Shown: positions 16,985-23,561 of the stretch, in pieces
Layout: each line of letters opens with the position of its first letter
Position numbering within the stretch: position 1 is the stretch's first letter
Assembly: GCF_003344965.1 (NCBI RefSeq)
Contig: NZ_CP031194.1
Span: 3,658,001-3,722,000, forward strand
Source: Streptomyces paludis
GTDB lineage: Bacteria; Actinomycetota; Actinomycetes; Streptomycetales; Streptomycetaceae
Direction: 5' to 3'
Length of the DNA: 64,000 nt
Translations under genes and position numbers: made by a program
The notes under the pieces: model-generated
The model's database searches: none
The model's input: only the letters and a program-made list of their open reading frames with translations
What the model was told of the DNA's origin: nothing

Positions 16985-17245
16985 GTGTCGGGCGGAGCGG
17001 ATGGGGGCTGGCCGGTGGGGGATTGGGTTCGTTTGGCAGCCGGTCTTGTGGTCGGTGGCGGGGCGTTGGTGATCGCGTTCGACGTCCGCAATCTCGGGTT
17101 GCGTGCCTACGACCTGCTGGCGGAGCGGTCGCCGGGAGGCGGTCTTGATCCACGGTTCTCGCCGGACGTGCTGAGAGGTATCGCCGGGGTGCTTGGGGTC
17201 GCGGGGCTCGCCGTGGCGGGCGTGCGGACGTTCGGCATGCTCTGA
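16985..17245 (+). CDS. Small two-span membrane protein on the opposite strand
   Basis: 86 aa with two hydrophobic spans (RLAAGLVVGGGALVIAFDV and GIAGVLGVAGLAVAGVRTF) around a polar loop NLGLRAYDLLAERSPGGG. Third codon positions are strongly GC-rich, unlike a shadow frame. It starts at GTG 16985; a GTG at 17015 is also possible. It lies head-to-head with rep and is antisense to any long spd-rep transcript. Function unknown. Confidence 0.6.
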   Translation: MSGGADGGWPVGDWVRLAAGLVVGGGALVIAFDVRNLGLRAYDLLAERSPGGGLDPRFSPDVLRGIAGVLGVAGLAVAGVRTFGML

Positions 17246-17277
17246 GTGACGACGGCCGGCCAGTGGCAACGGCGCTT

Positions 17278-17475
17278 CTAGGGTCGGTTGGTGCCGTTGA
17301 CGATGTCGACGCCGGTCCTGGTGCCGGAGTCGATGGCGGGGGCCAGGAAGGTCTGGTTGAGGTAGAAGCCGAAGAGGGCGACGACCGCGACGACCCAGAG
17401 GCGGACACCGAGGAACTTGATTGCGGTCCAGGCAATGACGCCGAGGACCAGGACAAGTGGCAGGGAGACGGTCAC
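17278..17475 (-). CDS. Small membrane protein, Spd-type
   Basis: 65 aa: one long or two close hydrophobic spans (SLPLVLVLGVIAWTAIKFL, LWVVAVVALFGFYL) and a polar tail SGTRTGVDIVNG. GTG start with GGAG about eight bases upstream. Small hydrophobic proteins between tra and rep in AICEs take part in intramycelial spread (established for pSAM2/pIJ101 spd genes); the assignment here rests on position and hydropathy. Confidence 0.75.
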   Translation of the reverse strand: MTVSLPLVLVLGVIAWTAIKFLGVRLWVVAVVALFGFYLNQTFLAPAIDSGTRTGVDIVNGTNRP

Positions 17476-17500
17476 GGGCGGGATCTCCTGTCGGGGGATT

Positions 17501-17689
17501 TCAGCGGGCGGGGCAGCGGTGGGTGCGGGCGGCGAGTTCGGCGGCGGAGCGTGAGTCGTAGTCGGCAGAGAATCCGCAGCGGGGCGCCGTGCAGGCGACG
17601 GTGTGCTTCTCGCGGCCCCGGTTGTCGTACGAACTGCCGATCTGGACCGGGCCGTTGCGGGTCACGTTCTTGAAGCGCTTCGGGCGCAT
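17501..17689 (-). CDS. Mobile element transfer protein, small Cys/His protein
   Basis: 62 aa: MRPKRFKNVTRNGPVQIG, then CTAPRCGFSADYDSRSAAEL and THRCPAR. It has a C-x4-C ... H-x-C pattern like a small zinc finger. Proteins of this look sit at the same place in many Streptomyces AICEs and are annotated as transfer proteins. Its ATG is two bases after the upstream stop. Confidence 0.8.
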   Translation of the reverse strand: MRPKRFKNVTRNGPVQIGSSYDNRGREKHTVACTAPRCGFSADYDSRSAAELAARTHRCPAR

Positions 17690-17691
17690 GA

Positions 17692-17880
17692 TCAGTTCGT
17701 CCTTTCGCGGGCGCGGGTGCGGTCGGGAGCGGGGTAGCGGCGCAGGATGCCGGCCGCGTCCGTAGGGTCGGGTGTCTGTTTGGCGGCTTCCTCCGCGCAC
17801 AGCCGTGCGAGTGCGGGGCGGCCGGTGCGCGCGAGGTGGTCGGCCTGGGCGAGTAGTTCGGCCGGGGACTGGTCGGCCAT
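17692..17880 (-). CDS. Small AICE protein of unknown function
   Basis: 62 aa, helical: SPAELLAQADHLARTGRPAL, ARLCAEEAAKQTPDPTDAAG, then a basic tail. ATG at 17880 with GAGAGG seven bases upstream. Cotranscribed with the Spd-type genes. No known domain recognised. Confidence 0.75.
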   Translation of the reverse strand: MADQSPAELLAQADHLARTGRPALARLCAEEAAKQTPDPTDAAGILRRYPAPDRTRARERTN

Positions 17881-17891
17881 ACGGTTTCCTC

Positions 17892-18524
17892 TCAGGCGAG
17901 TTGGGCGGCGATCTGCCGTGCGAGGGCCGGTGGTACGCCGAGTCGGGCGCGCAGGGTGTCGGTGTCGATGGGTTCGCCGGTCCGGTCCTGGTGGGCGGTG
18001 GCCACCTTGCGGGCGTGCTCGACCAAGGCGGCCGGGACGGCGGTGGGAGCGGGGACAGGGGCCGGTTGCGGCGGCGAGTCCGGCGCGGAGTCCACGGCCG
18101 GCTCGGGTTCCACGACCAGCTCGGGTGGTCCGGTGACCGGGCTCGGATCGATCTCGGCGGGAACGGGAGCGTGGGCGAGCAAAGTTCCGCCGAGGAAAGC
18201 GATGGCGGGCCACCCGGCGACGAGGATGCGGAGCCACGCGGGTATGGCGTCGAGGTCGAGGAGGCCGGCGGTGGCGACGTTCGCGCCGAGGGAGGCGATC
18301 AGCGCAGTAAGGAACCAGCACCAGCCCGAGACCGTCGAGCGACCGGAGCGCAGCCGTCGCCAGGCCGCGACGAGCAGCAGGTCGACGGAGATGGGGTAGG
18401 CCCAGGCTTTCCAGCCGTGTTGTCCGGCGGCTTCGGCCAGGTCGTGGAGGTGGGCGAAGGAGAGGGCACCGGCGATCGCGGCTTGGATCAGTACGGCGTC
18501 GATCCGGGCCAGTTGGCGGCGCAT
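17892..18524 (-). CDS. DUF2637 membrane protein, Spd-like transfer/spread protein
   Basis: 210 aa. Four membrane spans lie in the first 120 residues (VLIQAAIAGALSFAHLHDLA, KAWAYPISVDLLLVAAW, SGWCWFLTALIASLGANVA, PAWLRILVAGWPAIAFLGG), the pattern of DUF2637. A Pro-rich linker follows, then a C-terminal winged-helix-like segment (DTDTLRARLGVPPALARQIA). ATG at 18524 with GGAGG eight bases upstream. Longer upstream readings were rejected for lack of start and composition. It probably helps plasmid spread across septal membranes with TraB (inference from family and position). Confidence 0.82.
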   Translation of the reverse strand: MRRQLARIDAVLIQAAIAGALSFAHLHDLAEAAGQHGWKAWAYPISVDLLLVAAWRRLRSGRSTVSGWCWFLTALIASLGANVATAGLLDLDAIPAWLRILVAGWPAIAFLGGTLLAHAPVPAEIDPSPVTGPPELVVEPEPAVDSAPDSPPQPAPVPAPTAVPAALVEHARKVATAHQDRTGEPIDTDTLRARLGVPPALARQIAAQLA

Positions 18525-18616
18525 CTGTATCGCCTCCTTTCTCTTGCGGGCATGGCGGGGTAGGGAGTTGGCGCGGGAGCGGTCGCGCCGACCGGTGGTG
18601 CGGTGGGTGGGGGGAT

Positions 18617-19996
18617 TCAGCCGGTGGCGGGGCGCGGCGTGGCCAGCCGTACGGGCTGTTCCACCGGAGATGTGGGGGCGACGGGCCGGAAGGGCGCGAG
18701 TGCGGGGATGTCCGGGACCAGCGCGGCGGTTTCCCGGCAGACGGCGGCGGCGTCGCTCAGGGAGAGGTACGGCGTACGGATACGGGTCCAGCCGCCGGAC
18801 GTGTCTCCGGCGACGGCGAGGCCGGGCCGTTCGGGGGCGATGGCGCAGGCGGCGCCGACGGCTTCCGGGGCGATGTCGCCGAGCGCCATCTTGGCCGAGG
18901 GTTCGTCGTTCACACGGTGGCAGACGCGGCCGGAGAGCTGGGCGCGGAGCATGGTGGCGCCCTTGCCGAGTTCGGCGCCGAAGCGCTGACCGCAGACCTC
19001 CAGGTAGATGGCGGCGGCGCGGCCGAGCTGGGCGAGGCGGATGAGCTGGGTGACCATCTCGTCGCGCCGCTCCTCGTCCTTCCGGGTGGCGAGGAGGAAG
19101 AGTTCCGCCACCTCGTCCACGAACAGCACGATCGGTGTCGGGCGCTCGCTCTCCGGGAGTCCCCAGACGTCCGAGGTGATGTCCTCGGCCCGGGTGCCGG
19201 GAGCGATGCCCTGCCGGGCCCTGATCAGGTCGTACCGGTCCTCCATCTCCTTGACGAGTATGGGCAGCAACTCCCACGCCTCGTGCGGATCGGTGGCGAG
19301 TGCGGACAGACGAGGAGCGAAAGGCGCGAGTTCGACGCCCCGTTTGCAGTCGATGCCGGCGAGGGCGACGGGTTGGTGGGCGAGGCCGGTGATCAGGTTG
19401 CGCAGGTACATGGACTTGCCCGACAGCGTTGCGCCGAGGGTGAGTTGGTGCGGGACGGCCAGGTAGTCGCGTACGAACGGCAAGGTGTCCTCCCGCAGCG
19501 CGACCGGTATCCGCAGCTCAGCCGACTTCCCCGCCTTGGGCATGCGGACGTGGGTCAGTACGTCGAAGCCGACCAGGCGCAGTTCGACCATGCCCGGCTT
19601 GACCGGGGTGACGTACACGGCGTGAACGCCCCACGCGTGGCGCAGCCGTTCGGCGGAGGCGGTGATGTCGGCAGGTTCCTGGCCGGGCGCGAGCCGTAGC
19701 CGTACCCGCAGGCCGGTGGCGGTGGGGCGGAGCAGGCCACGGCGAGGTGGAACGGCGCGTATCTCCCGTCGGGTGGCGGCCCGCAGCGCCATGACCCGCA
19801 GCCGCGAGGGGGCGACCGTCAGGCCACAAGCGTCCATGACCGAGCCGTACGAGGTCAGGAGCCGGATCACGCACAACGGCAGGCCCAAGACGCACCAGCG
19901 CAGAGCCGGAAAGCGGGTCCGTACCCAGACGGCGAGGCCGCCGAGGGCGACGAGTAGGCCGCCCACGAGGACAAGCGTCAGCAGGTCGACGGACAT
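18617..19996 (-). CDS. traB: FtsK/SpoIIIE-type DNA translocase, conjugation protein TraB/TraSA
   Basis: 459 aa. An N-terminal membrane anchor (LLTLVLVGGLLVALGGLAVW, WCVLGLPLCVIRLL) is followed by a RecA-like motor domain with Walker A GATLSGKS (188-195), Walker B PIVLFVDEVAEL and the FtsK-typical GCDCKRG-like loop AGIDCKRGVELAPF. In Streptomyces conjugation this single hexameric motor pumps double-stranded DNA. It starts one base after the stop of the upstream 119-aa gene without its own strong ribosome site, so translation is coupled. Confidence 0.9.
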   Translation of the reverse strand: MSVDLLTLVLVGGLLVALGGLAVWVRTRFPALRWCVLGLPLCVIRLLTSYGSVMDACGLTVAPSRLRVMALRAATRREIRAVPPRRGLLRPTATGLRVRLRLAPGQEPADITASAERLRHAWGVHAVYVTPVKPGMVELRLVGFDVLTHVRMPKAGKSAELRIPVALREDTLPFVRDYLAVPHQLTLGATLSGKSMYLRNLITGLAHQPVALAGIDCKRGVELAPFAPRLSALATDPHEAWELLPILVKEMEDRYDLIRARQGIAPGTRAEDITSDVWGLPESERPTPIVLFVDEVAELFLLATRKDEERRDEMVTQLIRLAQLGRAAAIYLEVCGQRFGAELGKGATMLRAQLSGRVCHRVNDEPSAKMALGDIAPEAVGAACAIAPERPGLAVAGDTSGGWTRIRTPYLSLSDAAAVCRETAALVPDIPALAPFRPVAPTSPVEQPVRLATPRPATG

Positions 19997-19997
19997 G

Positions 19998-20357
19998 TCA
20001 GGCACCCGCGCCGACCACAGCGGCGGGGAAGGCTCCGGAGGTGACGGCGGCGGCGCGGTAGGCGATGCCGTGACGCGGCTGTCCGTTGAACACCGACTCC
20101 CAGGGCCGGGCCACCAGCCCCGGCAGCGACACCGGCGCACCCAGGACCAAGCCGTCGGTGACACCGCTCTCGGGAACGGTCACGTGGATGAGAGCCGACT
20201 CGCCCTCATCGATGTACACGACGCCGACCTTCATCAGCGCCTCACCGCTCACCGCGTCCTTGGCGATCTCACCGGTCTGGCGGTCGCGGACCTTCGGTTC
20301 GGGGGTCTCAGTGAGCAGGATCGTCGCGGTGGAGGTCTCGACTCGGATGGAACGCAC
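19998..20357 (-). CDS. Conserved AICE protein of unknown function
   Basis: 119 aa, beta-rich (IRVETSTATILLTETPEPKV, GVVYIDEGESALIHVTVPE, VLGAPVSLPGLVARPWES). No signal or membrane span. GTG start after GAGGAG. It is the first gene of the transfer operon and coupled to traB. Its promoter region carries the operator-like palindromes at 20401 and 20471, so it is probably under GntR/KorSA control. Confidence 0.75.
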   Translation of the reverse strand: MRSIRVETSTATILLTETPEPKVRDRQTGEIAKDAVSGEALMKVGVVYIDEGESALIHVTVPESGVTDGLVLGAPVSLPGLVARPWESVFNGQPRHGIAYRAAAVTSGAFPAAVVGAGA

Positions 20358-20400
20358 GGGATGTATCTCCTCGGATCAGCCCCGACTCGCAGCATCTAGT

Positions 20401-20415
20401 CATCTATACAAGATG
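20401..20415. promoter_or_regulatory. Operator-like palindrome 1 upstream of transfer operon
   Basis: CATCTATACAAGATG, arms CATCT/AGATG around ATACA. One of four related sites in the control region; candidate binding site for the GntR-type repressor. Confidence 0.55.
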
Positions 20416-20470
20416 CGTCCGAGATCGGGGAGGTGCAGGAACGTCAGCCACTCTGACACACATCTTGCCC

Positions 20471-20486
20471 ACTCGTCTATACGAGT
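20471..20486. promoter_or_regulatory. Operator-like palindrome 2
   Basis: ACTCGTCTATACGAGT, perfect six-base arms around CTAT. It shares the CTATAC core with site 1 and lies in the 207-base gap between the repressor gene and the transfer operon. No gene is seen in that gap. Confidence 0.6.
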
Positions 20487-20564
20487 ATGTGGGTTGGTGT
20501 GTACGAGTTCTGAGAGGCGCGCTCCCCCCGGAGGGTTCGTCAGCACCCCGTGCACTCCGGGCCG

Positions 20565-21353
20565 TTACGTAGCGGGCAGTTGGTAGCTCAGCACATAGGC
20601 GTCGGCGGCCATGACCGTGTCGCACACCTCTACGGCGCGGCCCTTGGTGTCGAACGCGGTACGGATCAGATGGATGACCGGTACGCCTGAGGCGAGTTGG
20701 AGCGTCTTGACCTCCTGTGGCGAGGGCATGCGCGCCCGGATCTCCTCCTCGAAGTGGTCGAGGTGGTGGCCGAGTTCTTCGAGGCGGGCGTAGATACCGC
20801 CGGGGCCGGGATTGGGCTGGGCGATCGGGGTGTCGCGGGCCAGGTCGAGCGGCAAGTACGACACGGCGAACTCGACCGGCCGGCCGTCCAGCAGATACCG
20901 GCGGCGCCGGGCCAGCACTCGCCGGGGAGCACCCAGCCGGGCGGACACATCAGCAGTCGGCCGCTCTTCCTTGACCTCCAGGTTGTCCACTTCCGGCCGA
21001 CTGCCGGCCGCGTCGGCCTCCACGATGAACGCGGACTTCCCCTGCTCACGATGGCGCCGGGCGAACCGGTCGGAAGCCAGCCGCCGCACCGGCGGTCGTG
21101 GCCGGACGAAGACACCCTTGCCGTGCTCGGACGACACGAGCCCCTCGCTCTGGAGCATCGAGAGCGCGTTGCGCACGGTCATGCGGGAGACGCCGAAGTG
21201 CTCGACCAGCTCCGATTCCGAAGGCAGCTTCGCCCCCTCGGTGAAACTTCCCCGGTCGATGGCATCGCGGAGCTGGTCGGCGATCTGCCGGAACACCGCG
21301 CGGTCGCTGGTCGGGTCCAGCGAGCCGAGCACGCCGGAAGGAAGAGCGGCCAT
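20565..21353 (-). CDS. korSA: GntR-family (HutC/UTRA) transcriptional repressor, KorSA-like
   Basis: 262 aa. A winged helix-turn-helix at about 18-85 (VFRQIADQLRDAIDRGSFTE, SESELVEHFGVSRMTVRNAL) is followed by a UTRA ligand-binding domain (about 95-255, ending VEVCDTVMAADAYVLSYQLP). Its position between the transfer operon and the Nudix gene matches KorSA of pSAM2, which silences transfer and replication activator genes. ATG with AAGGAG five bases upstream. A related palindrome overlaps its own promoter at 21369-21383, suggesting autoregulation. Confidence 0.85.
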   Translation of the reverse strand: MAALPSGVLGSLDPTSDRAVFRQIADQLRDAIDRGSFTEGAKLPSESELVEHFGVSRMTVRNALSMLQSEGLVSSEHGKGVFVRPRPPVRRLASDRFARRHREQGKSAFIVEADAAGSRPEVDNLEVKEERPTADVSARLGAPRRVLARRRRYLLDGRPVEFAVSYLPLDLARDTPIAQPNPGPGGIYARLEELGHHLDHFEEEIRARMPSPQEVKTLQLASGVPVIHLIRTAFDTKGRAVEVCDTVMAADAYVLSYQLPAT

Positions 21354-21368
21354 GTGTACTCCTTTGGA

Positions 21369-21383
21369 TATCTAGACAAGAGT
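21369..21383. promoter_or_regulatory. Operator-like site 3, divergent korSA/nudix promoter
   Basis: TATCTAGACAAGAGT shares ATCTA-n-ACAAGA with site 1. It lies just upstream of the korSA-like ribosome site in the 89-base divergent promoter, where binding could control both genes. Confidence 0.5.
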
Positions 21384-21442
21384 CTGAGTCCTCTTGCTAC
21401 GGTGATGAGCCTAGTCAGCTCTATGGACGAGGAACGCCGAAA

Positions 21443-21877
21443 GTGACCACTGCCGAACGCCCCCACTCGGTGAGCGTCGCCGGGGTGATCGTGGACGACC
21501 ACGGTCGAGCCCTGCTGATCAAGCGACGCGACAACGGGCACTGGGAGCCGCCGGGCGGCGTTGTCGAGGCCGGTGAGACCCTTCTCGACGCCTTGCAGCG
21601 GGAAGTTCTCGAAGAGACCGGAATCAAGATCGCCCTTCCGGCGGCCCTGACCGGCGCCTACAAGAACATGACGGGCCTGATCGTCTCGCTCGTCTTCCGC
21701 TGCCAGGCGATCGAAGGCGAGCCCACCACCGGCGACGAGACCAAGGCGTTGCGCTGGGTCACCCGCGACGAGCTGGGGGAGCTTGCCGACGAGGCGTACG
21801 CGATCCGCGTGCTCGACGCCCTGGACGCGGTATCGCCGCCGGCCGTACGCGCCCACGATGGCGTGAAACTCGTCTAG
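21443..21877 (+). CDS. Nudix hydrolase, Pif-like
   Basis: 144 aa with a complete Nudix box, GGVVEAGETLLDALQREVLEETGI, that holds the metal-binding REVLEE core. GTG start eight bases after GAGGAA. In pSAM2 the Nudix-motif protein Pif blocks redundant transfer between donors (established knowledge). This gene has the same motif and the same neighbourhood beside korSA, so an immunity role is likely but inferred. A housekeeping pyrophosphatase captured by the element is the alternative. Confidence 0.85.
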   Translation: MTTAERPHSVSVAGVIVDDHGRALLIKRRDNGHWEPPGGVVEAGETLLDALQREVLEETGIKIALPAALTGAYKNMTGLIVSLVFRCQAIEGEPTTGDETKALRWVTRDELGELADEAYAIRVLDALDAVSPPAVRAHDGVKLV

Positions 21878-21917
21878 CACTAACCAACGGTCCATGGCCG
21901 CCCACCAGCGTAAAGGA

Positions 21918-21933
21918 ACTTGTATGCACGAGT
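21918..21933. promoter_or_regulatory. Operator-like site 4 overlapping a start codon
   Basis: ACTTGTATGCACGAGT resembles palindrome 2 (arms ACTYGT/ACGAGT). It contains the ATG of the ATPase gene at 21924, so a bound repressor would block initiation of translation or early elongation. Confidence 0.45.
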
Positions 21934-22349
21934 ATATGAGCAGGGTGCGTGTCTGGGGGCTGACTTGCCCAGGATTCTCGGAAGAAGTGAGCCGGGCCCG
22001 CCGCTGGACACGCGACATCCTCACCGGCCACCCCCGCGCCGACGACGTCGCCGTGATCGTCAGCGAACTCGGCACGAACGCGCTTCTTTACACGGCCAGC
22101 GGCGGCCGGACCGGCGTCTTCCACGTCGCGCTCGCCCTCTCCGAGCACGTGGTGGCCATCTCCGTCACCGACGCCGGCGGCTCCGAGACGACACCGAAGG
22201 TGACGCACGCCGACGAGGACGCCCAACGCGGCCGAGGACTCGGCATGGTCAACACGCTCGCCCACACCGTCGCGATCCACGACAACGGCCGGGGCCATAC
22301 CGTCACGGCGGAACTCCTCACCAGCCTGCCCGGAGATCACCCATGGTGA
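21924..22349 (+). CDS. GHKL ATP-binding protein (anti-sigma/RsbW-like)
   Basis: 141 aa. HATPase fold with N box SELGTNALLY, G1-like SVTDAGGSET and G2 GRGLGMVNTLAH. Stand-alone GHKL domains of this type in Streptomyces are RsbW-like serine kinases or anti-sigma factors. No sigma or anti-anti-sigma partner is adjacent, so the target is unknown. The ATG at 21924 with AAAGG seven bases upstream is preferred to an ATG 30 bases earlier that lacks a site. Its stop overlaps the next start. Confidence 0.82.
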   Translation: MHEYMSRVRVWGLTCPGFSEEVSRARRWTRDILTGHPRADDVAVIVSELGTNALLYTASGGRTGVFHVALALSEHVVAISVTDAGGSETTPKVTHADEDAQRGRGLGMVNTLAHTVAIHDNGRGHTVTAELLTSLPGDHPW

Positions 22350-22687
22350 GGAACGCTGGAGCGCGCCTCTTACCCCCATCGACCCGGAGCGTCGGCTACT
22401 GGTGCGAGGTCAACGCTCACACTCCCGGTGGCCGCATCATCTGGCTGAACTCGCATCCGACCGGCAGCCCACGTCTTGCCCTGCGCTGGATATACACCCG
22501 GGTCCAGGACGTCACCGATCAATTTGACCAGCCATACGCGCTGCCGGGCCACCACTGGCTCACCGACGAAGCCGAACACGAACGAGCCCTCACCACCCTG
22601 GCTCGCGGCCGGACCTACGTACTCACCCTGTACGACGACACCACCCGCTACGTGCTTTCCGCCCGTCCGGCAGGAGGCACCCATTGA
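22343..22687 (+). CDS. Unknown AICE protein A
   Basis: 114 aa, no signal or membrane span: YWCEVNAHTPGGRIIWLNSH, then HHWLTDEAEHERALTTLARG and YVLTLYDDTTRYVLSARPA. ATG overlaps the ATPase stop (ATGGTGA). The C-terminal strand pair resembles that of the next gene (CTLTVHDSRTTIQWTAHPV), so the two may be distant paralogues. Function not recognised. Confidence 0.75.
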   Translation: MVRNAGARLLPPSTRSVGYWCEVNAHTPGGRIIWLNSHPTGSPRLALRWIYTRVQDVTDQFDQPYALPGHHWLTDEAEHERALTTLARGRTYVLTLYDDTTRYVLSARPAGGTH

Positions 22688-23079
22688 CGAAGCCCGCGCC
22701 ACTTCTCACCGACGGCTTCCGATGCGAATGCTGGACCCACGACCCGGCAATGGGCCGGCCTCGAAAGCAACTCGGCTCCCTCGACGCCGAGACCGCTCAT
22801 CAAGCCGTTCGCTGGATCCGAATCGCCGCCCGTACGATCGCCTCAGCTTTGGACGACGACGCCTTCACCGAGATATGGGCCTGGCTGTCCGACGACCACC
22901 AAGACGCCCTCCAGGCGCTCACCAAGGGCGAGCCCTGCACCCTCACCGTCCACGACAGCCGCACGACCATCCAATGGACCGCCCACCCGGTGCGCTACCT
23001 CAAACTGTCGACTCGCCAGGGCATCAACCTCCCAGCCTGCGTGGAGAAGTACGCCCAGCCCCAAGAACAGCGTGAGTAA
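22684..23079 (+). CDS. Unknown AICE protein B
   Basis: 131 aa. TTG start at 22684 overlapping the previous stop (TTGA), with AGGAGG about seven bases upstream. The middle is helical (WIRIAARTIASALDDDAFTE, WLSDDHQDALQALTKGEPC), followed by a strand pair like that of protein A. The ATPase-A-B genes form a translationally coupled operon. No known domain. Confidence 0.75.
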   Translation: MTKPAPLLTDGFRCECWTHDPAMGRPRKQLGSLDAETAHQAVRWIRIAARTIASALDDDAFTEIWAWLSDDHQDALQALTKGEPCTLTVHDSRTTIQWTAHPVRYLKLSTRQGINLPACVEKYAQPQEQRE

Positions 23080-23561
23080 CAACTTTCTCTACGGTTTCAA
23101 GGCACCCGGCTGCGCTCCGCTCCGCCGGGCGCGCTCCCGGCTCTGGCTGCGCCCGCGCTCCTGCCTTCGGCCCGCTCGGCGCTGCCGCCGCCGACGCGCG
23201 CCCACAACTGGATAGGCCCGGGGCATGAGTCGAGAACCAAGCCCGCGGCTTCACGACGATGCCTCCGGCGGGGGCGCTCAGACTCCGGGATGGATGGGGC
23301 ACCGTTCGCGACTGCCGGCCGGAGCGGGGCGAGCGTCGTGGGGCTCCCATCCCGACCACCTCCGACCCAGGCAGAGCCGAGCAGTCGCGGCCCAGGGCGT
23401 CAAGGTCGTTCGTACAGTGGCGCGCTCCACCTTGACGCCCTGAACCACGACCGCTCCACGGTGTGTGGGTCGAAGGCGGACGGGATGGAAGCTGGGGTGA
23501 GTGGTGGGGCAGTTTTCAGCAGGCATGCTTCGTTTGGCTATGTTTTCACTCGTGCGCCGAC
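23080..23561. other. Gene-free interval between convergent operons
   Basis: 482 bases. The first half is extremely GC-rich (around 23100-23215) with no coding frame. The second half carries a 14-bp inverted repeat (23393-23442) and then drops sharply in GC toward the cargo genes. It may hold terminators and a cis-acting transfer locus; neither is proven. Confidence 0.5.
23393..23442. repeat. 14-bp perfect inverted repeat with 22-base loop
   Basis: CAGGGCGTCAAGGT at 23393 pairs with ACCTTGACGCCCTG at 23429. It lies between the convergent backbone operon and the cargo module. Could be a bidirectional terminator, an RNA element, or part of a transfer/origin locus. Confidence 0.7.

Noticed and set aside
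15738-17456. A 572-codon minus-strand frame overlapping rep
   Set aside because: Arg/Pro/His-rich alternative frame of the rep gene; lacks initiator motifs.
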